Below, piece by piece: positions 51,412 to 60,166 of a DNA stretch of 64,000 bases (positions are counted from its first letter, which is position 1; the number at the start of each line of letters is the position of its first letter). The notes under the pieces were generated by a model. That model searched no databases, had not been told where the DNA came from, and worked only from the letters and a program-made list of their open reading frames with translations. The position numbers and the translations under genes are program-made. Origin of the DNA: Desulfonatronospira thiodismutans ASO3-1 (GTDB lineage: Bacteria; Desulfobacterota; Desulfovibrionia; Desulfovibrionales; Desulfonatronovibrionaceae). The stretch spans positions 264,263 to 328,262 of the forward strand of contig NZ_ACJN02000003.1 in assembly GCF_000174435.1 (NCBI RefSeq), given 5' to 3'.

Positions 51412-51815
51412 AGCTTGTCCTCGACACCAATGTCCTCATTGCCGCTTTCATAGCTCGCGGCACCTGCCATGAACTGCTGGAGCACTGCGCTCTCAGACAC
51501 ACCATATTCATATCAGACTTCATCCTTAACGAGTTTGAGACCAATCTGGTATCCAAGTTCGGGTTCACAGCCGAAGAGGCTGCAGCCGCTGCCGCGCTTG
51601 TCCACACCAGGGCGGTTATGCATTCACCGGAGCCGCTGTCTGAGCGAGTCTGCCGTGACCGCGATGACGACAACGTATTGGCGCTGGCCTTGGCAGCTTC
51701 GGCAGATTGTATCGTAACTGGTGACAAGGACCTGCTTCTTCTTGCGCAATACCGAGGATTGCCTGTCGTTGCTCCTGGAGAGTTCTGGCAGTTCGAAAAC
51801 AGCTACAGGCGGTAA
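51408..51815 (+). CDS. PIN-domain toxin, TTG start
   Basis: A 135-residue PIN protein (PIN_3 type): KLVLDTNVLIAAFIARGTCH (Asp), SDFILNEFETNL (Glu), DRDDDNVLALALAASADCIV (Asp) and TGDKDLLLL (Asp). Coupled to the upstream antitoxin by a TTGA overlap. Last TA locus before the core chromosome. Confidence 0.87.
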   Translation: MKLVLDTNVLIAAFIARGTCHELLEHCALRHTIFISDFILNEFETNLVSKFGFTAEEAAAAAALVHTRAVMHSPEPLSERVCRDRDDDNVLALALAASADCIVTGDKDLLLLAQYRGLPVVAPGEFWQFENSYRR

Positions 51816-51965
51816 AAGTATGAAGAAACAGGGAAAGGTTTTCTCGACATTAATGACTGACTGTATCAGCAAGCTATCAAAAAACCAGGCCAGGTTGAAA
51901 CCGTTTCCAAAACCGTTTCCAGTAAGACTGTTCTTGGGAACAGAAACGTAAGCTCTTGATTTTAT

Positions 51966-52043
51966 TGGCGTCCCCAAGGGGGTTTGAACCCCTGTTTTCG
52001 GCGTGAGAGGCCGACGTCCTAGGCCGCTAGACGATGGGGACGC
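51966..52043 (-). tRNA. tRNA-Glu (CTC)
   Basis: Acceptor GCGTCCC / GGGACGC with encoded CCA, anticodon loop CTCTCAC giving anticodon CTC, T arm GGGGTTCAAACCCC. Seven bases after tRNA-Lys on the same strand. It stands at the border of the accessory region. Confidence 0.95.
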
Positions 52044-52049
52044 TCTGGG

Positions 52050-52125
52050 TGGTGGGCCGTGCAGGGATCGAACCTGCGACTCTCTGCTTAAAAGGCAGAT
52101 ACTCTACCAGCTGAGTTAACGGCCC
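52050..52125 (-). tRNA. tRNA-Lys (TTT)
   Basis: Acceptor GGGCCGT / ACGGCCC with encoded CCA, anticodon loop CTTTTAA giving TTT, T arm GCAGGTTCGATCCTGC. Confidence 0.95.
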
Positions 52126-52184
52126 CCCTTTGGAAACAAATAAAGATACTCATCCCGGTTGAACTTGTCAACAAAAAATCCGGC

Positions 52185-53462
52185 TTATGGCTTTCTGATG
52201 ATGTCCATGCCTCCTGTGTAAGGCCTCAGGACCTCAGGGATCACAATACTTCCGTCCTTTTGCTGACAGTTTTCCATGATGGCCACCAGGGCGCGTCCGA
52301 CAGCCAGTCCGGAGCCATTGAGGGTATGCACCAGGCGGCTTTTCTTTTCCTGGGCCGGCTTGAACCTTATATCACCCCGCCTGGCCTGAAAATCCGTAAA
52401 ATTGGAGCACGAGGAAATCTCACGATATTTACCCTGCCCCGGTAGCCAGACCTCTATATCATAGGTCTTGGCTGCGCCGAATCCGAGATCTCCGGTGCAG
52501 AGATTTACCACCCGGTAGTGAAGGCCCAGGCGCTTGAGTATTTCTTCAGCATGTCCCAGCAAAAGCTCCAGCTGCTTAAAAGAATCGTCAGGATGGGCAA
52601 AGCGCACTAACTCCACCTTGTTGAACTGGTGCTGCCGGATGATACCCCTGGTATCTTTGCCGTGAGATCCGGCCTCGGAGCGAAAACACCCGGTAAAAGC
52701 CGTATAGGCCAGAGGCAGTTGATCCTCCTGCAGGACTTCCCCCCTGTGTATGTTGGTCAGGGGAACCTCGGCCGTGGGTATAAGGTAATATTCCCAGTTC
52801 TCCAGCTTGAACAGGTCGTCTGCAAACTTGGGCAGCTGTCCGGTGGCGGTCATGCTGTCGCGGTTGACGATCATGGGAGGCATGGTCTCCATATAGCCAT
52901 GCTCCCCGGTCTGAACATCCAGCATGAAATTTATAAGAGCCCGCTCCAGACGCGCTCCCCATCCCACGTACATGACAAACCTTGACCCGGTCATTTTGGC
53001 TGCATGCTCAAAATCCAGCCCCCCCAGCTCGACACCCAGGTCCCAGTGCTCCCGGGGCTGAAAATCCATGACCGGTTTTTCCCCCCAGGTTCTGACCACC
53101 TGGTTGTCATCCTCGTCGCTGCCCACCGGCACATCCCCGGCCGGAATATTGGGCACACTCAGAAGCCACTCATGAACCTGCCTGTCCAGGCCCTTGAGTT
53201 CCCCATCCAGCTCTTTGATTTTATCGGAAAGCTCGGACAAACCTTCCATGGCCTGGGCCGCATCGCGACCCTCCCTCTTGGCCAGGGCCACTTCCTGGGA
53301 TGCCTGGTTGCGCCTGGTCTTGAGATCCTGAACTCTCTGGGTCAACTCCCTTCTTTGCTGCTCCAGCTTTAAAAAATCATCCAGATCCTGGGCTGCGCCC
53401 CTGTCTTTGATGCTTTTGGCCACCAGGTCCGGGTTCTTGCGAACAAACTTTATATCCAGCAT
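52185..53462 (-). CDS. serS: seryl-tRNA synthetase
   Basis: A 425-residue class II synthetase that charges tRNA-Ser (and tRNA-Sec). N-terminal coiled-coil arm (about residues 25-105, [20 protein letters not shown] ...), class II motif 2 [20 protein letters not shown] and motif 3 [19 protein letters not shown]. Full length. The gene lies just upstream of the two tRNAs on the same strand. Confidence 0.97.
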   Translation of the reverse strand: MLDIKFVRKNPDLVAKSIKDRGAAQDLDDFLKLEQQRRELTQRVQDLKTRRNQASQEVALAKREGRDAAQAMEGLSELSDKIKELDGELKGLDRQVHEWLLSVPNIPAGDVPVGSDEDDNQVVRTWGEKPVMDFQPREHWDLGVELGGLDFEHAAKMTGSRFVMYVGWGARLERALINFMLDVQTGEHGYMETMPPMIVNRDSMTATGQLPKFADDLFKLENWEYYLIPTAEVPLTNIHRGEVLQEDQLPLAYTAFTGCFRSEAGSHGKDTRGIIRQHQFNKVELVRFAHPDDSFKQLELLLGHAEEILKRLGLHYRVVNLCTGDLGFGAAKTYDIEVWLPGQGKYREISSCSNFTDFQARRGDIRFKPAQEKKSRLVHTLNGSGLAVGRALVAIMENCQQKDGSIVIPEVLRPYTGGMDIIRKP

Positions 53463-53592
53463 CCCTTCTCCTTTTTGTCATGAAATATAGCCTGCAAACA
53501 AAACTGCCTGCCCCAAAAAGCCTGCGATGTCAAACCACAACAGCCTGGAAACACAGGCAGAGGCATGGTCATGAAAAAAAATTTATAAAATG

Positions 53593-53634
53593 TTAGCACT
53601 CGCTCTTGACGAGTGCTAACAACTTCATTATATA
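53593..53634 (+). promoter_or_regulatory. CIRCE operator and promoter of groESL
   Basis: CIRCE: TTAGCACTC, nine-base spacer, GAGTGCTAA (53593-53619), the binding site of HrcA. TTGACG (53606-53611) and TATATA (53629-53634), 17 bases apart, would be the promoter, with the -35 inside the operator, so HrcA binding should block RNA polymerase. Confidence 0.9.
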
Positions 53635-53686
53635 TCTAAGCGTTTTCAACGAAACCATACAAAAAATTTAAATGGAGGTAACAGTT

Positions 53687-53974
53687 ATGAACTTGAAGCC
53701 GTTGCATGATCGCGTACTGGTCAAACGCCTTGAAGAAGAGGAAGTGACCAAGGGAGGAATCATCATCCCGGACACAGCCAAGGAAAAGCCCATAAAGGGC
53801 GAAGTGGTGGCTGCAGGCCCCGGCAAGACCGGTGATGACGGCAAAAACATCCCCATGACCGTCAAGACCGGGGACAAAGTCCTTTTCAATAAGTATGCCG
53901 GCACAGAAGTCAAGATCGATGATGTAGAACATCTGGTCATGCGCGAAGACGACATCCTGGCAATTATCGAGTAA
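53687..53974 (+). CDS. groES: co-chaperonin GroES
   Basis: A 95-residue Hsp10: [20 protein letters not shown], then [20 protein letters not shown] (mobile loop region) and EDDILAIIE at the end. The ATG at 53687 has GGAGG 11 bases before it; an in-frame ATG at 53672 would start inside the ribosome-binding site. First gene of the CIRCE operon. Confidence 0.96.
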   Translation: MNLKPLHDRVLVKRLEEEEVTKGGIIIPDTAKEKPIKGEVVAAGPGKTGDDGKNIPMTVKTGDKVLFNKYAGTEVKIDDVEHLVMREDDILAIIE

Positions 53975-54007
53975 CAAAAAATCCAAATTTCTTAAGGAGG
54001 AATCCAT

Positions 54008-55663
54008 ATGTCTGCCAAGCAGGTACTGTTCGACGTTAAAGCAAGAGAAAAACTCCAGAAGGGCATGGACCAGCTGGCCAGGGCGGTCAAGGTCACCCTG
54101 GGACCCAAGGGCCGCAACGTGGTCATTGAAAAATCCTTCGGCGCCCCCACCATCACCAAGGACGGTGTAACCGTGGCCAAGGAGATAGAACTGGAAGACA
54201 AGTTCGAAAACATGGGCGCCCAGATGGTCAAGGAAGTCGCCTCCAAGACCAGCGATGTGGCTGGGGACGGCACCACCACAGCCACTGTACTGGCCCAGGC
54301 CATATTCAACGAGGGCATCAAGCTCGTAGCTGCCGGACGCAACCCCATGGCTATCAAACGCGGCGTTGAAAAGGCTGTGGAATCCGTTGTAAAAGAGCTG
54401 GAAAACATCACCAAACCCACCAGGGACCAGAAGGAAATCGCCCAGGTAGGCACTATTTCCGCCAACTCTGACCCCACCATCGGCAACATTATCGCCGAAG
54501 CCATGAACAAGGTGGGCAAGGAAGGCGTCATCACCGTAGAAGAGGCCAAGGGCCTGGAAACCACCTTAGACGTGGTGGAAGGCATGCAGTTCGACCGCGG
54601 CTACCTTTCCCCCTACTTTGTCACAGATGCTGAAAAAATGGTATCCGAGATGGACGACCCCATGATCCTCATCTGCGAGAAAAAGATCTCCGCCATGAAG
54701 GATCTCTTGCCCGTACTGGAGCAGGTGGCCAAAATGAGCAAGCCCCTGGTAATAATTGCTGAAGACATCGAAGGCGAAGCCCTGGCCACTCTGGTGGTAA
54801 ACAAGCTGCGCGGCACCCTGCAGGTAACCGCAGTCAAGGCCCCCGGCTTCGGCGAGCGCCGCAAGGCCATGCTCCAGGATATCGCCATCCTCACCGGTGG
54901 CCAGGTAATCTCCGAGGACGTGGGATTCAAACTGGAAAACGCCACAGTCAATGAACTGGGCAGTGCCAAGCGTGTTGTCATTGACAAGGAAAACACAACA
55001 ATAGTGGATGGTGCCGGAAAGGCCGAAGACATCAAGGCCAGGGTAAAACAGCTCCGGGCCGAGATTGATGAAACCACTTCCGACTATGACCGTGAAAAGC
55101 TGCAGGAGCGCCTGGCCAAGATCGTGGGCGGCGTGGCAGTCATCAATGTAGGCGCAGCCACTGAAACCGAAATGAAAGAAAAGAAAGCCAGGGTCGAAGA
55201 CGCCCTCAACGCCACCCGGGCAGCTGTTGAAGAAGGCATCGTCCCCGGCGGAGGCGTGGCCTACATCCGTGCCCTGCCCTCCCTGGACAGTGTCAAGGCC
55301 GATGACGACGACGAGACTTCCGGCGTGGACATCGTACGCAAGGCCATGGTTGAGCCCTTGCGCCAGATCTGCATCAATGCCGGTTTTGAAGGTGCGCTCA
55401 TCATTGAAAAGGTCAAGGACAGCAAGGACGGCAACGGCTTCAACGCCGCCACAGGCCAGTACGAAGACCTCATTGCAGCAGGCGTCATCGACCCCAAGAA
55501 GGTCACCCGCATCGCCCTGCAGAATGCTTCCTCTGTAGCCTCTCTACTCATGACCACAGAGGCGGCCATTGCTGATAAGCCCGAAGACAAGAAAGAAGGC
55601 GGAGGAGCCCCTGCCGGCATGGGCGGCATGGGCGGAATGGGAGGCATGGGCGGAATGTACTAA
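54008..55663 (+). CDS. groEL: chaperonin GroEL
   Basis: A 551-residue Hsp60. ATP-binding [20 protein letters not shown] and [18 protein letters not shown], apical domain [14 protein letters not shown], and the usual C-terminal GGM repeats. AAGGAGG precedes the ATG, 33 bases after groES. Confidence 0.98.
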   Translation: MSAKQVLFDVKAREKLQKGMDQLARAVKVTLGPKGRNVVIEKSFGAPTITKDGVTVAKEIELEDKFENMGAQMVKEVASKTSDVAGDGTTTATVLAQAIFNEGIKLVAAGRNPMAIKRGVEKAVESVVKELENITKPTRDQKEIAQVGTISANSDPTIGNIIAEAMNKVGKEGVITVEEAKGLETTLDVVEGMQFDRGYLSPYFVTDAEKMVSEMDDPMILICEKKISAMKDLLPVLEQVAKMSKPLVIIAEDIEGEALATLVVNKLRGTLQVTAVKAPGFGERRKAMLQDIAILTGGQVISEDVGFKLENATVNELGSAKRVVIDKENTTIVDGAGKAEDIKARVKQLRAEIDETTSDYDREKLQERLAKIVGGVAVINVGAATETEMKEKKARVEDALNATRAAVEEGIVPGGGVAYIRALPSLDSVKADDDDETSGVDIVRKAMVEPLRQICINAGFEGALIIEKVKDSKDGNGFNAATGQYEDLIAAGVIDPKKVTRIALQNASSVASLLMTTEAAIADKPEDKKEGGGAPAGMGGMGGMGGMGGMY

Positions 55664-55698
55664 AAAGCCCCTGCTCTTCGTCTTGAATATACCAAAAA

Positions 55699-55721
55699 GG
55701 ACCGGGTTATCCGCCCGGTCC
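55699..55721 (-). terminator. hairpin terminator for minus-strand transcripts
   Basis: GGACCGGG / CCCGGTCC with a seven-base loop. The run of five As on the plus-strand left makes a U-tract only on the minus strand, so it would end transcripts from the 56786/55999 genes. It may also help stop groEL messages. The 55722-55998 gap shows no gene. Confidence 0.6.
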
Positions 55722-55998
55722 GTAACCATTCACCAGGGTCCGAGGACTTCGCAAACAGGACGTAAAAACTCACTCCTACTGAAGCGTAGATCAAAACCTT
55801 TACACGAGTTTTTAATCCAGAATATCTTACATAGCCTGCTCTAAATCAACTTCGGTGTTTTACGGTTTTGATTAACGCTTCCTACGTCGTTCAGACAGTT
55901 TACGCCCAGTTTGCAAAGCCCCCGGACCCTGGATATCAGCGGTGCGCATAGATTGACCAAATTTATCAGATTGTGAATAGTTACCCAGGCCCCTTTTT

Positions 55999-56766
55999 TT
56001 ACAGCTCGACCCTGTCTCCCGGCTCAGGCATAAATCCTGTCACTTGAGCCTGATCAAAATACTTCTGCAGACTATCTTTATGCGTTGCACGCTCATCACG
56101 CTGCATATGCACCAGGGCTGTCTGCCTGACCCCTGCCAGGCCGGCCATGGATAACACCCGGGACACGCTGCTGTGACCGGGCATGTCCCCCTCCAGGGCG
56201 AAGGCCTCGCATATGGCCAGATCGCATCCGTCAAGCACAGGCCAGAAGCTTTTTTCCAGCCGGCCGTCTCCTGTATAAAACAAGCTCCTGTTCTCTGCAT
56301 GAAGCTTTATTCCCAGGCTTGGAACCGGGTGCTCCATGGGCACGGCCCGGGCCTGCATGCCCGCCAGCTGAAAAGTATCCCGTGAAGAAGCCTCTGTAAA
56401 TTCGATCTCAAAACCCAGGCGATCCCACTTGCCTGGATAGGCAAGCTCCATGGCCTGTTTTACTGCCGAGGATGCGCCGCACACCCCGCTTATCTGCAAA
56501 GGTTTTATCCTGGCGTGCTCGCTGAAACGCAGCAGGAGCTGGGGCAGACCCAGAAAGTGATCCCCGTGCAGATGCGATATCCATATAGCGTCCAGATCCA
56601 GAGGATCATCGCTGCAACCCCAGAAGGCGGATGCGGCGGTAAAGCCGCAGTCCAGAAGGGCTGACCGGCTGTTCTTATCTTCCTTTACCTGGACCAGGAT
56701 GCTGGTGTTGGGCAGGTTTTCGTCGAAAGCCTCACCCACTCCGCAAAATACTGCCTGCATGCTCAT
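55999..56766 (-). CDS. RNase Z-like metallo-beta-lactamase hydrolase
   Basis: A 255-residue metallo-beta-lactamase-fold protein: SHLHGDHFLGLPQ (HxHxDH), FYTGDGRLE (Asp ligand) and ALVHMQRDERATH near the end. Shorter than typical RNase Z (about 300), so it may be tRNA 3' processing enzyme or a related hydrolase. The ATG at 56766 follows AGGATT; a Met two codons later is possible. It lies 20 bases after the 56786 gene. Confidence 0.8.
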   Translation of the reverse strand: MSMQAVFCGVGEAFDENLPNTSILVQVKEDKNSRSALLDCGFTAASAFWGCSDDPLDLDAIWISHLHGDHFLGLPQLLLRFSEHARIKPLQISGVCGASSAVKQAMELAYPGKWDRLGFEIEFTEASSRDTFQLAGMQARAVPMEHPVPSLGIKLHAENRSLFYTGDGRLEKSFWPVLDGCDLAICEAFALEGDMPGHSSVSRVLSMAGLAGVRQTALVHMQRDERATHKDSLQKYFDQAQVTGFMPEPGDRVEL

Positions 56767-56785
56767 GTGTATAATCCTGACCTTT

Positions 56786-57271
56786 TTATCCTGGTTGTTC
56801 CTGGTAAAGCCAGGATGCAGGCGGTGTTTTGCCCTTGAAAAACTTTTCCACCTCAGGGCGGTCATCTGCGTTTACGTAGAGATTGCCAAGGGGCAGAGGC
56901 CGGATCCGGCCGGCGTATATTTTCAGGGCCCGGTCGAAGAAATCAGCCTGAACAAAACAGGCTTTTATTCCGGCAAAGCGCCCCAGGCCCTCCCAGGTGG
57001 TGCGAAGGTCCAGACTGTGCTCTCTGTGGGGCGGACAGGTAAGCATATTTCCGGTTTTGATCAATGCCTCAAGAACTCTTGAAGGTAATACCGCCGCCCA
57101 CATGCCAAGATTTTTCAGGAGCATGGATTCCAGGGCCAGAAAGTAGTGCTCGTCTATTCTGCAGGCCATGGAGACCCCTGGTACATTTAAGATTTCCCGG
57201 TCCTGCCTGAACTTCTCTCCCACCACCCTCTGCAGGTCTGCTGCCATTTCGGTGTAATCCGTCAAGGTCAT
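56786..57271 (-). CDS. uncharacterised protein upstream of RNase Z-like gene
   Basis: A 161-residue soluble protein (LTDYTEMAADLQRVVGEKFR ... SLDLRTTWEGLGRFAGIKAC ... KFFKGKTPPASWLYQEQPG). Probably conserved in Desulfovibrionales next to the hydrolase, but its family is not recognised. Likely co-transcribed with the downstream gene. Confidence 0.7.
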   Translation of the reverse strand: MTLTDYTEMAADLQRVVGEKFRQDREILNVPGVSMACRIDEHYFLALESMLLKNLGMWAAVLPSRVLEALIKTGNMLTCPPHREHSLDLRTTWEGLGRFAGIKACFVQADFFDRALKIYAGRIRPLPLGNLYVNADDRPEVEKFFKGKTPPASWLYQEQPG

Positions 57272-57426
57272 AGGTCAAGTCCCCCTGCGCAGTGTCAAGA
57301 TAAATATCAGTGCCTCAGTCAGCAATATAGGCTGAAAAAGGGTGGCAGTGCAAGTTTTTTGGCTGGAAAGCTGTGAAGCGTGGACGGGGTTTAAGTGTCC
57401 GGAAGTTAAAAAAAGGACAAGGCTGA

Positions 57427-58080
57427 CTATAAAAGGCCTTTACTTTGATTCTGGGTAATATTGAAGGCCACGGAAAACATATGGTGTATAAAATCTACAT
57501 ATTCCACTGAAATGTTTTCCGGGGTGGTTATTCTCGAGGGTGCGAAATTGACGATACCTTTGATGCCGCCTTCCATGAGATAGTTTGCGGCACGCTGGGC
57601 TCTTTCAGGCGGCGTGGTGATGACCCCTATCTCAACGTTCATATCCCTGGTGCTTTTGGGCAGCTTGCTGGTACAGTTGACCTCCAGGCCGGCTATCTCC
57701 TCGCCGATTTTAAAGGGATCACAGTCAAAAGCGGCCACGATTACAAAGCCTCTTTTGCGCAGAAGGTTATGCCGCAGAAGCGCCCTTCCCAGGTTGCCCA
57801 CGCCCACCAGGACAACGTTCCAGGTCCGGTCCAGGCCGAGACTCTGCCTGATGGCCTCGCGAAGCTCATGAACATAATATCCGACACCACGGACGCCGAA
57901 TTCACCGAAATAAGCCAGGTCCTTGCGTATCTGGGACGGGTTGACCCCGCAGAGCTGGGCCAGCTTTTCCGAAGAAATCACCTTGATGCCCTGCTGTTCC
58001 ATGACCTCCAGTTCCTGTACATAAACTGCCAGCCTGGAAATGGTGGCCCGGGGGATACGTTCGAACTTTAACTGCTGCAT
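57427..58080 (-). CDS. rex: redox-sensing transcriptional repressor Rex
   Basis: A 217-residue Rex: N-terminal winged helix (RIPRATISRLAVYVQELEVM ... LCGVNPSQIRKDLAYFGEFG), Rossmann NADH-binding VVLVGVGNLGRALLRHNLL, ITTPPERAQRAANYLMEGGI, and C-terminal domain-swap helix IHHMFSVAFNITQNQ. It senses the NADH/NAD ratio and controls energy genes. It lies downstream of atpE on the same strand after a terminator. Confidence 0.96.
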   Translation of the reverse strand: MQQLKFERIPRATISRLAVYVQELEVMEQQGIKVISSEKLAQLCGVNPSQIRKDLAYFGEFGVRGVGYYVHELREAIRQSLGLDRTWNVVLVGVGNLGRALLRHNLLRKRGFVIVAAFDCDPFKIGEEIAGLEVNCTSKLPKSTRDMNVEIGVITTPPERAQRAANYLMEGGIKGIVNFAPSRITTPENISVEYVDFIHHMFSVAFNITQNQSKGLL

Positions 58081-58110
58081 AGTGAATTTTTTAACAATGA
58101 CAGGCCGATA

Positions 58111-58137
58111 AAAGGGGGAGGGTCATCCCCCTCCCCC
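58111..58137 (-). terminator. terminator after atpE
   Basis: A G/C hairpin (GGGGGAGGG / CCCTCCCCC on the plus strand) with a T-rich tail on the minus strand (TTTTAT), between atpE and rex. Confidence 0.7.
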
Positions 58138-58155
58138 TGATGAATGCAATCGGCT

Positions 58156-58530
<375 letters not shown>

Positions 58531-58566
58531 TTAAAAAATGCTCCAGGCTCACCATCAGACTTTCTT

Positions 58567-59247
58567 TTAATGAGCCTCTTCAAAGGCCTCCTTGAGGTAC
58601 ATCATGGTCAGCATGAAGAACACAAAGGCCTGCATAGTCTTCAACAGCAAAAAGAGTATGAAGATGGGCAAAGACCCCAGGATGGGAGCCAGGATAAACA
58701 TTACGGCGATGGTGATTTCCTCTGCCCTGATGTTTCCGAATAGCCGCAGGGCCAGAGAAAGCGGCCGGGCCAGGTGGCTGACTATTTCAATGGGGAGCAT
58801 TACCGGGGCGAACCACCAGTAGGGTCCCATGAACTTTTTAATGTAAGCGGCCCCGTGAATCCTGATGCCCCAGTAGTTGTAGTAGACAAAAACAAAAAGG
58901 GCCATGCACGCGGTAGTGTTGATGTTGGCCGTGGCCGCGTCAATGCTTGGTACAAGACCGGATACGTTGAGCACCCAGATATAGATGAGCAGAGTAAAAA
59001 GTACCGGAAAAACCCTCCTGCCCTGCTCGCCCATGTTGGCCACTACGAAATCCTCAACAGCCTTGATGAGAAATTCGAAAAAGTTCTGCACTCCCTTAGG
59101 CACAAGGGTCATCCTGCGGGTGGCCATCCAGCCCACCAGGACCAGAATTACGATGAAAAACCAGGAGTAGAGGACGTGTTGCGGGATGTTCAGCCCCAGG
59201 GCATGGAAAAATTCTCTCAAAAACATCCATTGGTATAAGTCTTCCAT
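58567..59247 (-). CDS. atpB: ATP synthase F0 subunit a
   Basis: A 226-residue membrane protein with the essential Arg in SLALRLFGNIRAEEI, and SHLARPLSLA and FVFFMLTMMYLKEA at the end. Part of the F0 stator. Immediately downstream of atpI on the same strand; atpE follows after 90 bases. Confidence 0.96.
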   Translation of the reverse strand: MEDLYQWMFLREFFHALGLNIPQHVLYSWFFIVILVLVGWMATRRMTLVPKGVQNFFEFLIKAVEDFVVANMGEQGRRVFPVLFTLLIYIWVLNVSGLVPSIDAATANINTTACMALFVFVYYNYWGIRIHGAAYIKKFMGPYWWFAPVMLPIEIVSHLARPLSLALRLFGNIRAEEITIAVMFILAPILGSLPIFILFLLLKTMQAFVFFMLTMMYLKEAFEEAH

Positions 59248-59250
59248 TTA

Positions 59251-59661
59251 TTAAGCCTCCTTGAATTTTTGACCCACCAGGGTAATGCCGAAAATTAAGA
59301 CGTTTAGCAGTATAACGCTTAGACCCAAGAGCAAAGCAAAAATGTTGGCGTTCCAGTATACTATGGCCACATATAAAACAAGTCCGGTCAGAATGAGCCG
59401 GACATAGAAACTGAAAAGAAGCGGGGTGGCGGCCCCTTTGGCAATATGTACAAGCTCCTGGGCCAGCCGGGCCATAAAGTAGAAATTGAGACTTCCCAGA
59501 AGCGCCCCGATCCCGAAACCCACAATCCACGGAACAGGAAAAAAAATGATGAAAACAAAAAGGCCCAGAATGGAGAGATAAAACTGATTGCGCACCAGAA
59601 AACGCACCTTGGGCAGAACAAAGCCCCTTTTATACAGAAAGTTTTCAACCAGAGTGTTCAT
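59251..59661 (-). CDS. atpI: ATP synthase subunit I (AtpI)
   Basis: A 136-residue membrane protein with four hydrophobic segments (FYLSILGLFVFIIFFPVPWI, FGIGALLGSLNFYFMARLAQ, FYVRLILTGLVLYVAIVYW, FALLLGLSVILLNVLIFGIT), as in the AtpI assembly factor. It overlaps atpZ by 17 bases. Confidence 0.85.
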   Translation of the reverse strand: MNTLVENFLYKRGFVLPKVRFLVRNQFYLSILGLFVFIIFFPVPWIVGFGIGALLGSLNFYFMARLAQELVHIAKGAATPLLFSFYVRLILTGLVLYVAIVYWNANIFALLLGLSVILLNVLIFGITLVGQKFKEA

Positions 59662-59911
59662 CTTCGCCCTTTTCCTTTTTGTCCTCGGACTCCTGTATCT
59701 TTTTCACCTCCATATACATGTTCTTGAATCCGGCTGCAATCCCAAAAATGAGGAAGGCAAGCAGAAGCCACGGCTCTGTGCCCAGCCACTTGTCCAGGAA
59801 ATAACCTATCAGCAACCCGACAAAAGTACAGGTGACCAGGTGAATGCCCAAAAGAGAGGCCTTCCAGTATTCGCCCCCCCAGCGGGATTTGTCATTGGAC
59901 CTGAAAATCAT
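59645..59911 (-). CDS. atpZ: AtpZ/AtpI-family small membrane protein
   Basis: An 88-residue protein with two membrane helices (SLLGIHLVTCTFVGLLIGYF and TEPWLLLAFLIFGIAAGF) around LDKWLGTEPW, then a charged C-terminal tail (EDKKEKGEDE). This is the AtpZ-type protein that opens split F0 operons in many Desulfovibrionales. First gene of the operon; an inverted repeat lies 30 bases upstream. Confidence 0.85.
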   Translation of the reverse strand: MIFRSNDKSRWGGEYWKASLLGIHLVTCTFVGLLIGYFLDKWLGTEPWLLLAFLIFGIAAGFKNMYMEVKKIQESEDKKEKGEDEHSG

Positions 59912-59940
59912 ATCTCCTGCACCCGGAAGAAAAAAGATGG

Positions 59941-59960
59941 GTGAACGTGCTTTCGTTCAC
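59941..59960 (-). promoter_or_regulatory. inverted repeat before the atp operon
   Basis: GTGAACG, six bases, CGTTCAC, exactly palindromic, placed 30-49 bases before the atpZ ATG. Half-sites (TTGTGAACG on the minus strand) recall Rex boxes, but the spacing is four bases longer than the usual Rex operator. Confidence 0.45.
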
Positions 59961-60166
59961 AATGGAAGCCTTCTATCACACAGCTATATTAAACGTCAAT
60001 GCAATATTTGAAACCGGGTTTTTAATCTGGCGATTTTTTTGCTGCGGACCTGTGCGCTTGCCCCCCGGAAAAAGCCGTCTTGCAAAATCAACCTTCCATG
60101 AATATAGTTGAAATCTTTAGCATCCGGCTTTACCTGCCGGACACAATTTTCTTTTCAGAGGAATAA

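Noticed and set aside
59941-59960. Calling the atp inverted repeat a Rex box
   Set aside because: The half-sites are ten bases apart instead of the usual six; kept only as an unassigned operator candidate.
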